From: an uncultured Ruminococcus sp.
GTDB taxonomy: Bacteria > Bacillota > Clostridia > Oscillospirales > Acutalibacteraceae
Direction: 5' to 3'
Assembly: GCA_902803585.1 (NCBI GenBank)
Contig: CADCQO010000145.1
Span: forward strand, 1-44,916
DNA length: 44,916 nt
How positions within the stretch are numbered: position 1 is the stretch's first letter; each line of letters opens with the position of its first letter. The position numbers and the translations under genes were made by a program. Positions 16,225-22,986 of this stretch are shown here, one piece after another. A model generated the notes under the pieces. That model saw only the letters and a list, made by a program, of their open reading frames with translations. It did no database searches and was not told the origin of the DNA.

Positions 16225-16253
16225 TTTACTTTTACACTCTGATATGATAAAAT
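16225..16253 (+). promoter_or_regulatory. Promoter of the yerC-like/methyltransferase/hslO operon
   Basis: TTTACT (16225-16230), a 17-base spacer and TGATAAAAT (TAAAAT at 16248-16253) match a sigma-A promoter with extended -10. It is 40 bases before the first start codon. Confidence 0.65.
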
Positions 16254-16292
16254 GGTGTAGCAAACGAGGAATCCCTGCGGGAGGCGTTCAGA

Positions 16293-16595
16293 ATGAATGA
16301 AAAAATAAAAAGTGAAAATACAGATGCTCTTTTTGAGGCAATACTGACACTGAAAACTGTTGAAGAATGCTATGCTTTTTTCGACGATCTGTGTACTGTT
16401 CCCGAAATCAAAGCGATGTCGCAGCGTTTCGCAGTAGCCAGAATGCTGAACCAGAAAGAGGTCTACACGGAGATTGTCGAGCGCACCGGTGCCAGTACAG
16501 CTACTATCAGCCGTGTTAACCGTTCACTGCATTATGGCAGCGACGGCTATATGCTCGCAATAGAACGATTGAAGGAGGGAGGTCATACAGAGTGA
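16293..16595 (+). CDS. TrpR/YerC-family DNA-binding protein
   Basis: The 100-residue protein matches the YerC/YecD group of the TrpR superfamily. It is helical, with LKTVEECYAFFDDLCTVPEIKAMSQRFAVARML and a helix-turn-helix of the form YTEIVERTGASTATISRVNRSL. TrpR itself represses tryptophan genes, but YerC-type proteins are not established tryptophan repressors, so no target is proposed. GGGAGG precedes the ATG. Its stop overlaps the GTG start of the next gene by four bases (GTGA), so the two are translationally coupled. Confidence 0.88.
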   Translation: MNEKIKSENTDALFEAILTLKTVEECYAFFDDLCTVPEIKAMSQRFAVARMLNQKEVYTEIVERTGASTATISRVNRSLHYGSDGYMLAIERLKEGGHTE

Positions 16596-17344
16596 GTTCC
16601 TATGTTGATTTTGCTGCTTTTTATGATGTACTGACTGAAAACGCAGATTATGAGAAACGGGCAGCATATCTGATGAAGCTTTTTGAGAAGCACCACCACA
16701 AAACGGGTCTGACATTGGATCTGGCGTGTGGTACGGGCAGTTTGACGCTCGCGCTTAGCCGTCAGGGAGTAGATATTTTCGGAGCCGACGCTTCTTCAGA
16801 TATGCTTTCAGTTGCCCAGCAGAAATTCATGGAAGATGACCGGCAGACGCTGTTTCTTTGTCAGAAAATGCAGTCATTGGAACTGTACGGTTCCATACAT
16901 ACCTGTATCTGTACGCTGGACAGCCTGAATCATTTGCCGTCTGCGGAAGACGTAGTGCGTACTTTTCAGCGTGTAGCAGAATATCTGGAAGAAGACGGTC
17001 TGTTTGTGTTTGACTGCAATACCGTTTATAAACATGAGCGGATTTTAGGGGACAACTGTTTTATTTACGACACGCCTGCTGTATTCTGTGCATGGCAGAA
17101 TAACTATTTTTCCGACCGTCATCAGGTGGTTATCACGCTGGATTTTTTTGAACCGGAGGGCAGGCATTACCGGCGTTATACGGAACAATTCTCAGAGTAT
17201 GCCTATACAAGAGAAGAAATGAATCATATGCTGCATCAGGCGGGGTTGTATACAGAGGCCGTTTATGAAGATATGACCTTTGACGAACCGAAACCCGATG
17301 CACAAAGAGAAATATTTGTGGTAAGGAAGATGAAGCATGAGTAA
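16592..17344 (+). CDS. Class I SAM-dependent methyltransferase
   Basis: This 250-residue protein has the Rossmann-like methyltransferase fold. Motif I is LDLACGTGSLTLALS (Asp43-Ser57), an acidic residue ends strand 2 (GADASSDML), and a motif-IV-like segment reads TCICTLDSLNHLPSAEDV. The tail ends in FDEPKPDAQREIFVVRK, typical of the small unassigned methyltransferases next to hslO in Clostridia. The substrate is unknown. The start is GTG at 16592, overlapping the upstream stop, and GGAGGGAGG lies upstream. Its 3' end overlaps hslO by eight bases. Confidence 0.88.
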   Translation: MSSYVDFAAFYDVLTENADYEKRAAYLMKLFEKHHHKTGLTLDLACGTGSLTLALSRQGVDIFGADASSDMLSVAQQKFMEDDRQTLFLCQKMQSLELYGSIHTCICTLDSLNHLPSAEDVVRTFQRVAEYLEEDGLFVFDCNTVYKHERILGDNCFIYDTPAVFCAWQNNYFSDRHQVVITLDFFEPEGRHYRRYTEQFSEYAYTREEMNHMLHQAGLYTEAVYEDMTFDEPKPDAQREIFVVRKMKHE

Positions 17345-18242
17345 AGACAGAATTATCCGCTGTATCACATCTGACGGTGCTGTTATGGCCTGTGCCGCCG
17401 ATACGACCGACCTTGTGTATAAAGGTGCCAGACTGCATCTTACGTCACCTGTTGCAACAGCAGCACTGGGACGTTTACTGACAGCAGCTGCCATTATGGG
17501 TGCACAACTGAAGCAGGACGATGCCAGTGTGACACTTCGTATCAAGGGAGATAACAGCGAAACCGGAGCAGTCATTGCTGTTGCAGACAGTAAAGGCAAT
17601 GTCAAAGGTTATGTGCAGAATCCGGATTGTCCGACAGAATATTATCCCAGCGGCAAATTGAATGTTGCAAAAGCAGTAGGCAGGACAGGTATACTGAATG
17701 TTATGCGTGACTATGGAACAGGTGAACCGTATGTCGGACAGGTACAGCTGATTTCCGGAGAGATTGCCGAAGATATCACCAATTACTATGCCACCAGCGA
17801 ACAGATTCCGACCGTTTGCGCTCTGGGCGTTTTGCTGGACAAGGAAGATCATCAGGTGCTGCTGGCAGGCGGCCTGCTGATACAGCTTTTACCGGGAGCA
17901 ACAGAGGCGACAATTGATCATATCGAAAAGAATGTTGCTGAACTGGAACCGATGACAACGATGCTGGCAAAGGGCATGAGCATGGAGGATATTTGTAAAA
18001 CTGCCCTCAAAGGCTTTGAAGTGGAGGTATTGGACGAATCACCGCTTCGCTATGCCTGCTCGTGCAGCAGAGATAAGATCATTGATGCTTTCGTTACACT
18101 GAAAGACGATGAAATTCGTGCATTGGCAGATGAGAAAGGTTATGCAGAGGCAATCTGCCATTTCTGCAAGAAAAAGCACCGCTTCTCCAAAGCACAGTTA
18201 GAGCAGATTATCCGTCAGAAAAATGCAGATACAGAGAACTGA
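17337..18242 (+). CDS. hslO: Hsp33 redox-activated chaperone HslO
   Basis: Hsp33 is a cytosolic holdase that is switched on by oxidation and unfolding of its zinc-bound C-terminal cysteines. The 301-residue protein has the N-terminal core (GAVMACAADTTDLV..A...H.TSPVATAALGRLLTAAA), the YVGQVQLISGEIAEDI..YY..SEQ block and GGLLIQLLPGA. The redox switch is intact: CSC (Cys241 and Cys243) and CHFC (Cys274 and Cys277). It is the third gene of the operon, overlapping the methyltransferase by eight bases. Confidence 0.97.
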   Translation: MSKDRIIRCITSDGAVMACAADTTDLVYKGARLHLTSPVATAALGRLLTAAAIMGAQLKQDDASVTLRIKGDNSETGAVIAVADSKGNVKGYVQNPDCPTEYYPSGKLNVAKAVGRTGILNVMRDYGTGEPYVGQVQLISGEIAEDITNYYATSEQIPTVCALGVLLDKEDHQVLLAGGLLIQLLPGATEATIDHIEKNVAELEPMTTMLAKGMSMEDICKTALKGFEVEVLDESPLRYACSCSRDKIIDAFVTLKDDEIRALADEKGYAEAICHFCKKKHRFSKAQLEQIIRQKNADTEN

Positions 18243-18276
18243 AAAAAAGCAGCGGCGTTGTAATGTGCCGCTGCTT
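18242..18276. terminator. Terminator shared by convergent hslO and vanY-like genes
   Basis: A 10-bp perfect stem (aagcagcggc at 18247-18256 with gccgctgctt at 18267-18276) has a 10-base loop. The A-run at 18242-18248 gives a U-tract for the minus-strand transcript, so it is chiefly the terminator of the carboxypeptidase gene. The plus-strand tail (ggtatt) is poor. Confidence 0.8.
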
Positions 18277-18294
18277 GGTATTATGTTGAAGGGT

Positions 18295-19566
18295 TCAGTC
18301 CTGATAAATGGAGGTAATGCCGTAGTATTCCTCCAATGTCAAGCCGCTGGCGCTGATTTCAGCGGCTTTTTCCATGCCGAGATACCGTACGTGCCAAGGC
18401 TCATATTTATATCCGGTAATTTCCTCTTTGCCCTGCGGATATCGGATAATAAAACCGAATTCAGCACAATGTGCCTCAATCCATGCAGCTTCAGGGGTGT
18501 AAGCGAAGGCATCTGAGGTAGTATTAAAGTCAAGTGCCAGTCCTGTCTGGTGTTCTGAATGACCCGGACGGGCAGAGCAAAGGTCTGCTAAAGCAACGCC
18601 TCTGTCCCAGACAAAGGATTGATATGTAAAGCTTTGTGTATCATAGCTGCGGAAGCCTGATTCCATCCACAATGTAATACCGTCTGCGGCAGCGGCAGCA
18701 ACCATTGCGTTGTATGCCTGATATGTTTCATCGGTCAGACCGTATCCGAAATAAGAAGGCAGGGCATAGGTTTTATTGGCAATCAGAACACCGTCGACAT
18801 AGGTAGCCCCGTCAATTACTTCAATCGTTTTCAGAGGAGCAGTATAGGTTTCGCTCCAGCCGGAATAAATGCGCTCGCCGTTCTTTGTGCGGTAAGTACG
18901 GATGCGCAAAAAGTAAGTAGTGTTTTGCTGCAGCTGTTCAAATGTCAAAGAATTTTCGGTTGTCTGACGTTCAGAGGTATATTCCTGAGGGAAGTCGGCA
19001 GAGGAAGAACATTCAACAATATAGCCGTCAGCATTTTTGATCAGATTCCAGCTAACAGAAACAGAGGAAACTTTTGTGTGTATATTCAGAAAAATATCGG
19101 AAACAGAATTTTCAGTGCTTGTGGATGTTTCAGAAAATGACTGCTGCATAGAGCTGACCTCACTTGTTGTTTGTAATTCATTGGAAGATGTACTTTCGAC
19201 AGACTGAGAAGAAGAAACTGAACTTGCAGATGCCAGATTGCTTTCAGCAGGCTGAGAAGCGGGTGCGGAACTTTCCGATGTTTGGCTGCTTTCAGCAGGC
19301 TGAGAAGCGGGTGCGGAACTTTCCGGTGTTTGGCTGCTTTCAGCAGACTGCGAAGAGGGGTGCAGACTTTCCTGCTTGGGCTGACTGTTGACTGAGGGCT
19401 GTTCAGCGCGGTCAGCAGGTGCAGAACTTTCGGCTGACGGCTGCACGGTTGTATTTTGTGACAGGGTACTGTCTGCCGCAGAACTTGCGGAGGATTGATT
19501 ACGGCAGGAAACAGCACTCATCAGCAGCACTGAAAGCAGAATTAAAACAACGGTTTTTTTCATCAT
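18295..19566 (-). CDS. Surface lipoprotein with fibronectin-III-like and VanY D-Ala-D-Ala carboxypeptidase domains
   Basis: This 423-residue protein trims peptidoglycan stem peptides outside the membrane. It begins with a lipoprotein signal peptide (hydrophobic to SAVSC, lipidated Cys near 21). A low-complexity Ser/Gln/Pro/Ala spacer follows (about 25-150), which includes 16-residue repeats and is encoded by a 48-bp tandem repeat. A fibronectin-III-like domain (SVSVSWNLIKNADGYIVEC...) spans about 160-240. The C-terminal peptidase_M15/VanY domain has the zinc and catalytic pattern SGFRSYDTQ, GHSEHQTGLALDF (near 337-345) and EPWHVRYLG (near 389-396). Two adjacent ATGs are possible starts. It is an ordinary housekeeping D,D-carboxypeptidase rather than evidence of vancomycin resistance, as no van genes accompany it. 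Confidence 0.9.
   Translation of the reverse strand: MMKKTVVLILLSVLLMSAVSCRNQSSASSAADSTLSQNTTVQPSAESSAPADRAEQPSVNSQPKQESLHPSSQSAESSQTPESSAPASQPAESSQTSESSAPASQPAESNLASASSVSSSQSVESTSSNELQTTSEVSSMQQSFSETSTSTENSVSDIFLNIHTKVSSVSVSWNLIKNADGYIVECSSSADFPQEYTSERQTTENSLTFEQLQQNTTYFLRIRTYRTKNGERIYSGWSETYTAPLKTIEVIDGATYVDGVLIANKTYALPSYFGYGLTDETYQAYNAMVAAAAADGITLWMESGFRSYDTQSFTYQSFVWDRGVALADLCSARPGHSEHQTGLALDFNTTSDAFAYTPEAAWIEAHCAEFGFIIRYPQGKEEITGYKYEPWHVRYLGMEKAAEISASGLTLEEYYGITSIYQD
19241..19380. repeat. 48-bp tandem repeat, about three copies, inside the carboxypeptidase gene
   Basis: Units begin at 19241, 19289 and 19337. The first two are nearly identical and the third is degenerate. Each encodes a 16-residue Ser/Ala/Gln/Pro unit (for example ESSQTSESSAPASQPA) in the extracellular spacer. 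The copy number could vary between strains. Confidence 0.9.
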
Positions 19567-19632
19567 ATTCGGACTTCCTTTTCTATTTGGGGTTTGACAG
19601 TATGCGTTTTCAGAGATCTGATCACCTCCACT

Positions 19633-19661
19633 ATTTTACCCGCAAAAATCCTTCAAGTCAA
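19633..19661 (-). promoter_or_regulatory. Promoter of the carboxypeptidase lipoprotein gene
   Basis: On the minus strand TTGACT (19661-19656), a 17-base spacer and TAAAAT (19638-19633) closely match sigma-A consensus. It lies about 65 bases before the start codons. Confidence 0.7.
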
Positions 19662-19705
19662 TCCATTTTTGCTGATTTCTGATTGTGAATTTAAGACATC
19701 TAATC

Positions 19706-21091
19706 TCATCGCTTTTGTCCGGCAAGTATCCGGTGTTTTGTTTTGAGTTTTTTTGTGCCATAGGGAAGGTTGATTTCACTGTATCTGACCTTGCTGGAGA
19801 GCAGTATCAGGGCGATCAGATTAGGAATTGCCATCAGTCCGTTAAGGGTATCGGAGATTTCCCATACTACCGACAGCCCCATCACACAGCCGGCATAGGT
19901 AACAGCGGCATAAAATATACGGTATAAGCGGATATATTTTCCGCCCGTCAGGTATTCAAGACTTTTTTCTCCGTAGTAGGACCAGGATACCAGCGTACCA
20001 AAGGCAAACAGTATAATAGAGAGGGACATAAAAATATGTCCGAACCTGCCCAGTACAGCATCAAACGAATACGTACTCAGTTCTATCCCGTCCAGTCCCA
20101 TGCGGTCACCGCCTGTTGTCAGGATACACAGTGCCATAAGTGTGCATAGTACGATTGTATCAATAAAAACCTGAAAAATGCCCCACATTCCCTGATTATA
20201 AGGGTCATCGGTTTCAGCGGCTGCATGAACGATCGGTGATGTGCCGAGTCCGGCTTCATTGGAAAATACTCCTCTGGAAATGCCGTATTTCATTGCCTTT
20301 GTCATGCCATACCCCATGAATCCTCCCGCCGCACATCTGACATCAAAGGCTTCCGTAAAAATGCGGCTGAACGCTTCGGGAATCGCACGGATATTGAACA
20401 GAATCACAACAGTGATCCCTGATAAAAACAATATTGTCATGGCAGGCACTAACTTTTCGGTCAGTCGGGCAATGCGGGAAATTCCGCCGAAAATAATCAT
20501 TCCTACCAATACAGCGAGAATGACACCGCTGATTTCTGGCGGCACACCGAATCCTGTTTTCAGCGCACCCGCCACAGAATTGCTTTGGGTCATGTTGCCC
20601 ATACCCAGAGAGGCTGCTGTACAGATGACAGCGAAGATAACGGCGAGCCATTTACAGTCAAGCCCTTTTTCGATGTAATACATAGGGCCGCCGACAAACT
20701 TTCCGCCGTTGCGGGTTCTGTATTTGACACCCAGCACATTTTCAGCAAAAACGGTTGCCATGCCGAAGAAAGCGGCGATCCACATCCAAAATACTGCGCC
20801 TGCTCCGCCCAGTGCAATAGCGTTTGCAACACCGACAATATTACCTGTACCGACAGAACCTGCCAGAGCAGTAGACATTGCCTGCAACGGAGAAATGCCG
20901 GAATGGCTGCTGCTGTTGTTTTTGCCGAAAACGGAGAGAGCGGTTTTTCGCCACCACCACCTGAAATGCACCAGCTGAAAAAATTTCAGTTTTATGGTAT
21001 AGAGTAGCCCCACTCCGATCAGGAACAGCAGCATATAAGGTCCCCAGATAATTGTATTGATTTTTGCATTGATAGCCTGCAGCTGTTCCAT
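19706..21091 (-). CDS. Sodium:alanine/glycine symporter (AGCS family)
   Basis: This 461-residue membrane protein with about ten hydrophobic segments imports small neutral amino acids with Na+. AGCS hallmarks are GISPLQAMSTALAGSVGTGNIVGVANAIALGGAGAVFWMW near the N-terminus, KYRTRNGGKFVGGPMYYIEKGL, and FSNEAGLGTSPIVHAAA. The frame is open to 21142, but the ATG at 21091 is preferred because AGAGGTG lies about 6 bases before it and homologues start there. It is divergent from the GH13 gene. No clear promoter was found for it in the 170-base gap. Confidence 0.93.
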   Translation of the reverse strand: MEQLQAINAKINTIIWGPYMLLFLIGVGLLYTIKLKFFQLVHFRWWWRKTALSVFGKNNSSSHSGISPLQAMSTALAGSVGTGNIVGVANAIALGGAGAVFWMWIAAFFGMATVFAENVLGVKYRTRNGGKFVGGPMYYIEKGLDCKWLAVIFAVICTAASLGMGNMTQSNSVAGALKTGFGVPPEISGVILAVLVGMIIFGGISRIARLTEKLVPAMTILFLSGITVVILFNIRAIPEAFSRIFTEAFDVRCAAGGFMGYGMTKAMKYGISRGVFSNEAGLGTSPIVHAAAETDDPYNQGMWGIFQVFIDTIVLCTLMALCILTTGGDRMGLDGIELSTYSFDAVLGRFGHIFMSLSIILFAFGTLVSWSYYGEKSLEYLTGGKYIRLYRIFYAAVTYAGCVMGLSVVWEISDTLNGLMAIPNLIALILLSSKVRYSEINLPYGTKKLKTKHRILAGQKR

Positions 21092-21200
21092 ACCAACACC
21101 TCTTTGAATATGTATATGCAGATATCGGAGAAGATAATACAAACGTCAGTCTGTGCGCCGCCAGTCACTTAATTTTTGTCAGAAATAAGCATTATTTGTC

Positions 21201-21229
21201 TTGCAAGCCCCTCTGATGTATGGTATAAT
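21201..21229 (+). promoter_or_regulatory. Promoter of the GH13 gene (extended -10)
   Basis: TTGCAA (21201-21206), a 17-base spacer and TGGTATAAT (TATAAT at 21224-21229) form a strong promoter. It is laid out exactly like the rpsB promoter at 25887. Its position excludes the upstream in-frame start at 21201 for the gene. Confidence 0.85.
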
Positions 21230-21263
21230 GTATAAAAATTACCATGTATCGGAGGTTTTTATT

Positions 21264-22814
21264 ATGCCAAATTGGTTAAAAGATGCTGTTTTCTATGAAA
21301 TCTATCCTCAGACTTTCTGCGACAGCAACGGTGATGGTATCGGTGATATCAACGGTATTATCTCCAAACTGGATTATGTGCAGAGTCTGGGCTGTAATGC
21401 TGTCTGGCTCAATCCCGTGTATGATTCACCGTTTATGGACGCCGGCTATGACGTGAGAAATTACTATAAAGTAGCTGAACGCTATGGTACGAATGAAGAT
21501 TTGAAACATCTGTTTGAAGTTGCTCACGAAAAGGGCATCAGAATTCTGCTTGATCTCGTACCTGGTCATACGTCTGACCAGAACGAGTGGTTATTGAAAA
21601 GTAAGCAGGCAGAAAAGAATGAATACAGCGGAAGATATATCTGGACAGACTGTGTATGGGAAGCTCCTCCGCAGTACAGGCTGCTTTGCGGCATTACCCC
21701 TCGTGACGGTAACTACATGGTAAACTATTTCAGTTCCCAGCCTGCTCTGAATTACGGCTTCAATAAGATTACTCACCCTGCATGGCAGAAAAAGCCCACT
21801 GATCCGGATTGTGTAGCAACTGTTGAAGCACTGAAGGATATCATGCGCTTCTGGTTAAAGATGGGCTGTGACGGTTTCCGTGTCGATATGGCGGATTCAT
21901 TGGTAAAAGGCGAAGATGGTGAAAAGCCCGAAACCTGTAAAGTATGGAAAAATGTCCGTGCCATGCTGGATAAGGAATTCCCCGAAGCGGCTATTGTTTC
22001 AGAATGGTGTAATCCGAAAGTATCAATCGGTGCAGGCTTCCACAGCGATTTCTACCTTGACCACGACAACAACGGTTATCGTATTCTGTTCCGTGATAAG
22101 GATAGTAAAACAGGCGAATGCACAGCGGTATTCGGTAAAAACGGCAAAGGCGATATTACAAAGTTCCTTGACGAATATCTGGAAGATCTGGAGGGTACAA
22201 AAGGCAAGGGCTATATCAGCTTTATTACCTGCAACCATGATACGCCCCGCATGACAAAGATGTTCACACCGCTCGAAGCAAAGCTGGCATACAGTTTTAT
22301 TTTCCTGATGCCGGGTGTACCGTTCCTTTATTATGGCGATGAAATCGGTATGAAGTATATGGAAGGTCTGAACAGCAAAGAAGGCGGTTACAGCAGAACA
22401 GGCACTCGTACACCCATGCAGTGGAACAGCAGCCCGAACTGCGGATTCTCGGCAGTTCCTGCAGAAGACCTGTATTTGCCGGTAGACACCTCAGAGAATG
22501 CCGTAACTGTTGAGAAGTGCGAAAAAGATCCGGATTCTATCCTGAACACTCTGAGAAAAGTAATTGACCTCCGCCACGCAAACGAGGATTTACAGTCCGA
22601 TGGTGCATTTGAAGTAGTATATGCAAAGAAAAGCACTTATCCGTTTATTTTCAGAAGAGGTTCGTTCCTGATTGCCGTCAACCCGACAGATAAAGCACAG
22701 AGCGCCCCCTTTGATTTTGACTGTGAAACGGTATTTGCTATCGGCAGGGCGTGTGCAGAGGACAAGAAGCTGACAATGCAGCCGCAGTCACTTTATGTCA
22801 TGAAAATCAAGTAA
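21264..22814 (+). CDS. GH13 alpha-glucosidase/alpha-amylase-family enzyme
   Basis: This is a 516-residue cytosolic (no signal peptide) glycoside hydrolase of family 13, of the oligo-1,6-glucosidase/trehalulose type by its opening AVFYEIYPQTFCDSNGDGIGDINGI. The four conserved regions are visible: DLVPGH (Asp97-His102), GFRVDMAD with nucleophile Asp208, IVSEW with acid/base Glu247, and CNHDTPR with His325 and Asp326. A C-terminal beta domain follows. The exact alpha-glucan substrate cannot be read from sequence. GGAGGT lies 8 bases before the ATG at 21264. It is a single-gene transcript with strong promoter and terminator; no sugar transporter is adjacent. Confidence 0.93.
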   Translation: MPNWLKDAVFYEIYPQTFCDSNGDGIGDINGIISKLDYVQSLGCNAVWLNPVYDSPFMDAGYDVRNYYKVAERYGTNEDLKHLFEVAHEKGIRILLDLVPGHTSDQNEWLLKSKQAEKNEYSGRYIWTDCVWEAPPQYRLLCGITPRDGNYMVNYFSSQPALNYGFNKITHPAWQKKPTDPDCVATVEALKDIMRFWLKMGCDGFRVDMADSLVKGEDGEKPETCKVWKNVRAMLDKEFPEAAIVSEWCNPKVSIGAGFHSDFYLDHDNNGYRILFRDKDSKTGECTAVFGKNGKGDITKFLDEYLEDLEGTKGKGYISFITCNHDTPRMTKMFTPLEAKLAYSFIFLMPGVPFLYYGDEIGMKYMEGLNSKEGGYSRTGTRTPMQWNSSPNCGFSAVPAEDLYLPVDTSENAVTVEKCEKDPDSILNTLRKVIDLRHANEDLQSDGAFEVVYAKKSTYPFIFRRGSFLIAVNPTDKAQSAPFDFDCETVFAIGRACAEDKKLTMQPQSLYVMKIK

Positions 22815-22837
22815 TTACATACGGTTTTTGATTTCCC

Positions 22838-22875
22838 GCAGGACGCATCATTTTGACGGTGCGTCCTGCTTTTTT
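22838..22875 (+). terminator. Intrinsic terminator of the GH13 gene
   Basis: A 10-bp perfect GC-rich stem (gcaggacgca at 22838-22847 with tgcgtcctgc at 22860-22869) is followed by six T residues. Confidence 0.95.
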
Positions 22876-22926
22876 CAGGAAAACTGATATTTTCGCTGAA
22901 CGCTGAATTCTTCACTGTACAAAAGA

Positions 22927-22955
22927 TTGACATATTCCGATGAAAAATATATAAT
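22927..22955 (+). promoter_or_regulatory. Consensus sigma-A promoter of the P-type ATPase gene
   Basis: A perfect TTGACA (22927-22932), a 17-base spacer and a perfect TATAAT (22950-22955) lie 31 bases before the start codon. Confidence 0.9.
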
Positions 22956-22986
22956 GAATGAATAATTCAACAAAGGAGAGCAAAGC

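Noticed and set aside
18295..19566. Possible vancomycin-resistance determinant because of the VanY-type domain
   Set aside because: It is a lone D,D-carboxypeptidase with lipoprotein and fibronectin-III-like parts; no vanH, vanA/B, vanX or vanRS genes are nearby.
19615..19632. Perfect Shine-Dalgarno-like GGAGGTGATC on the minus strand upstream of the carboxypeptidase gene, with a possible 16-codon leader ORF
   Set aside because: It lies at the predicted transcription start, has no ATG, GTG or TTG at the right distance, and the in-frame peptide begins at CTG; coincidence is more likely.
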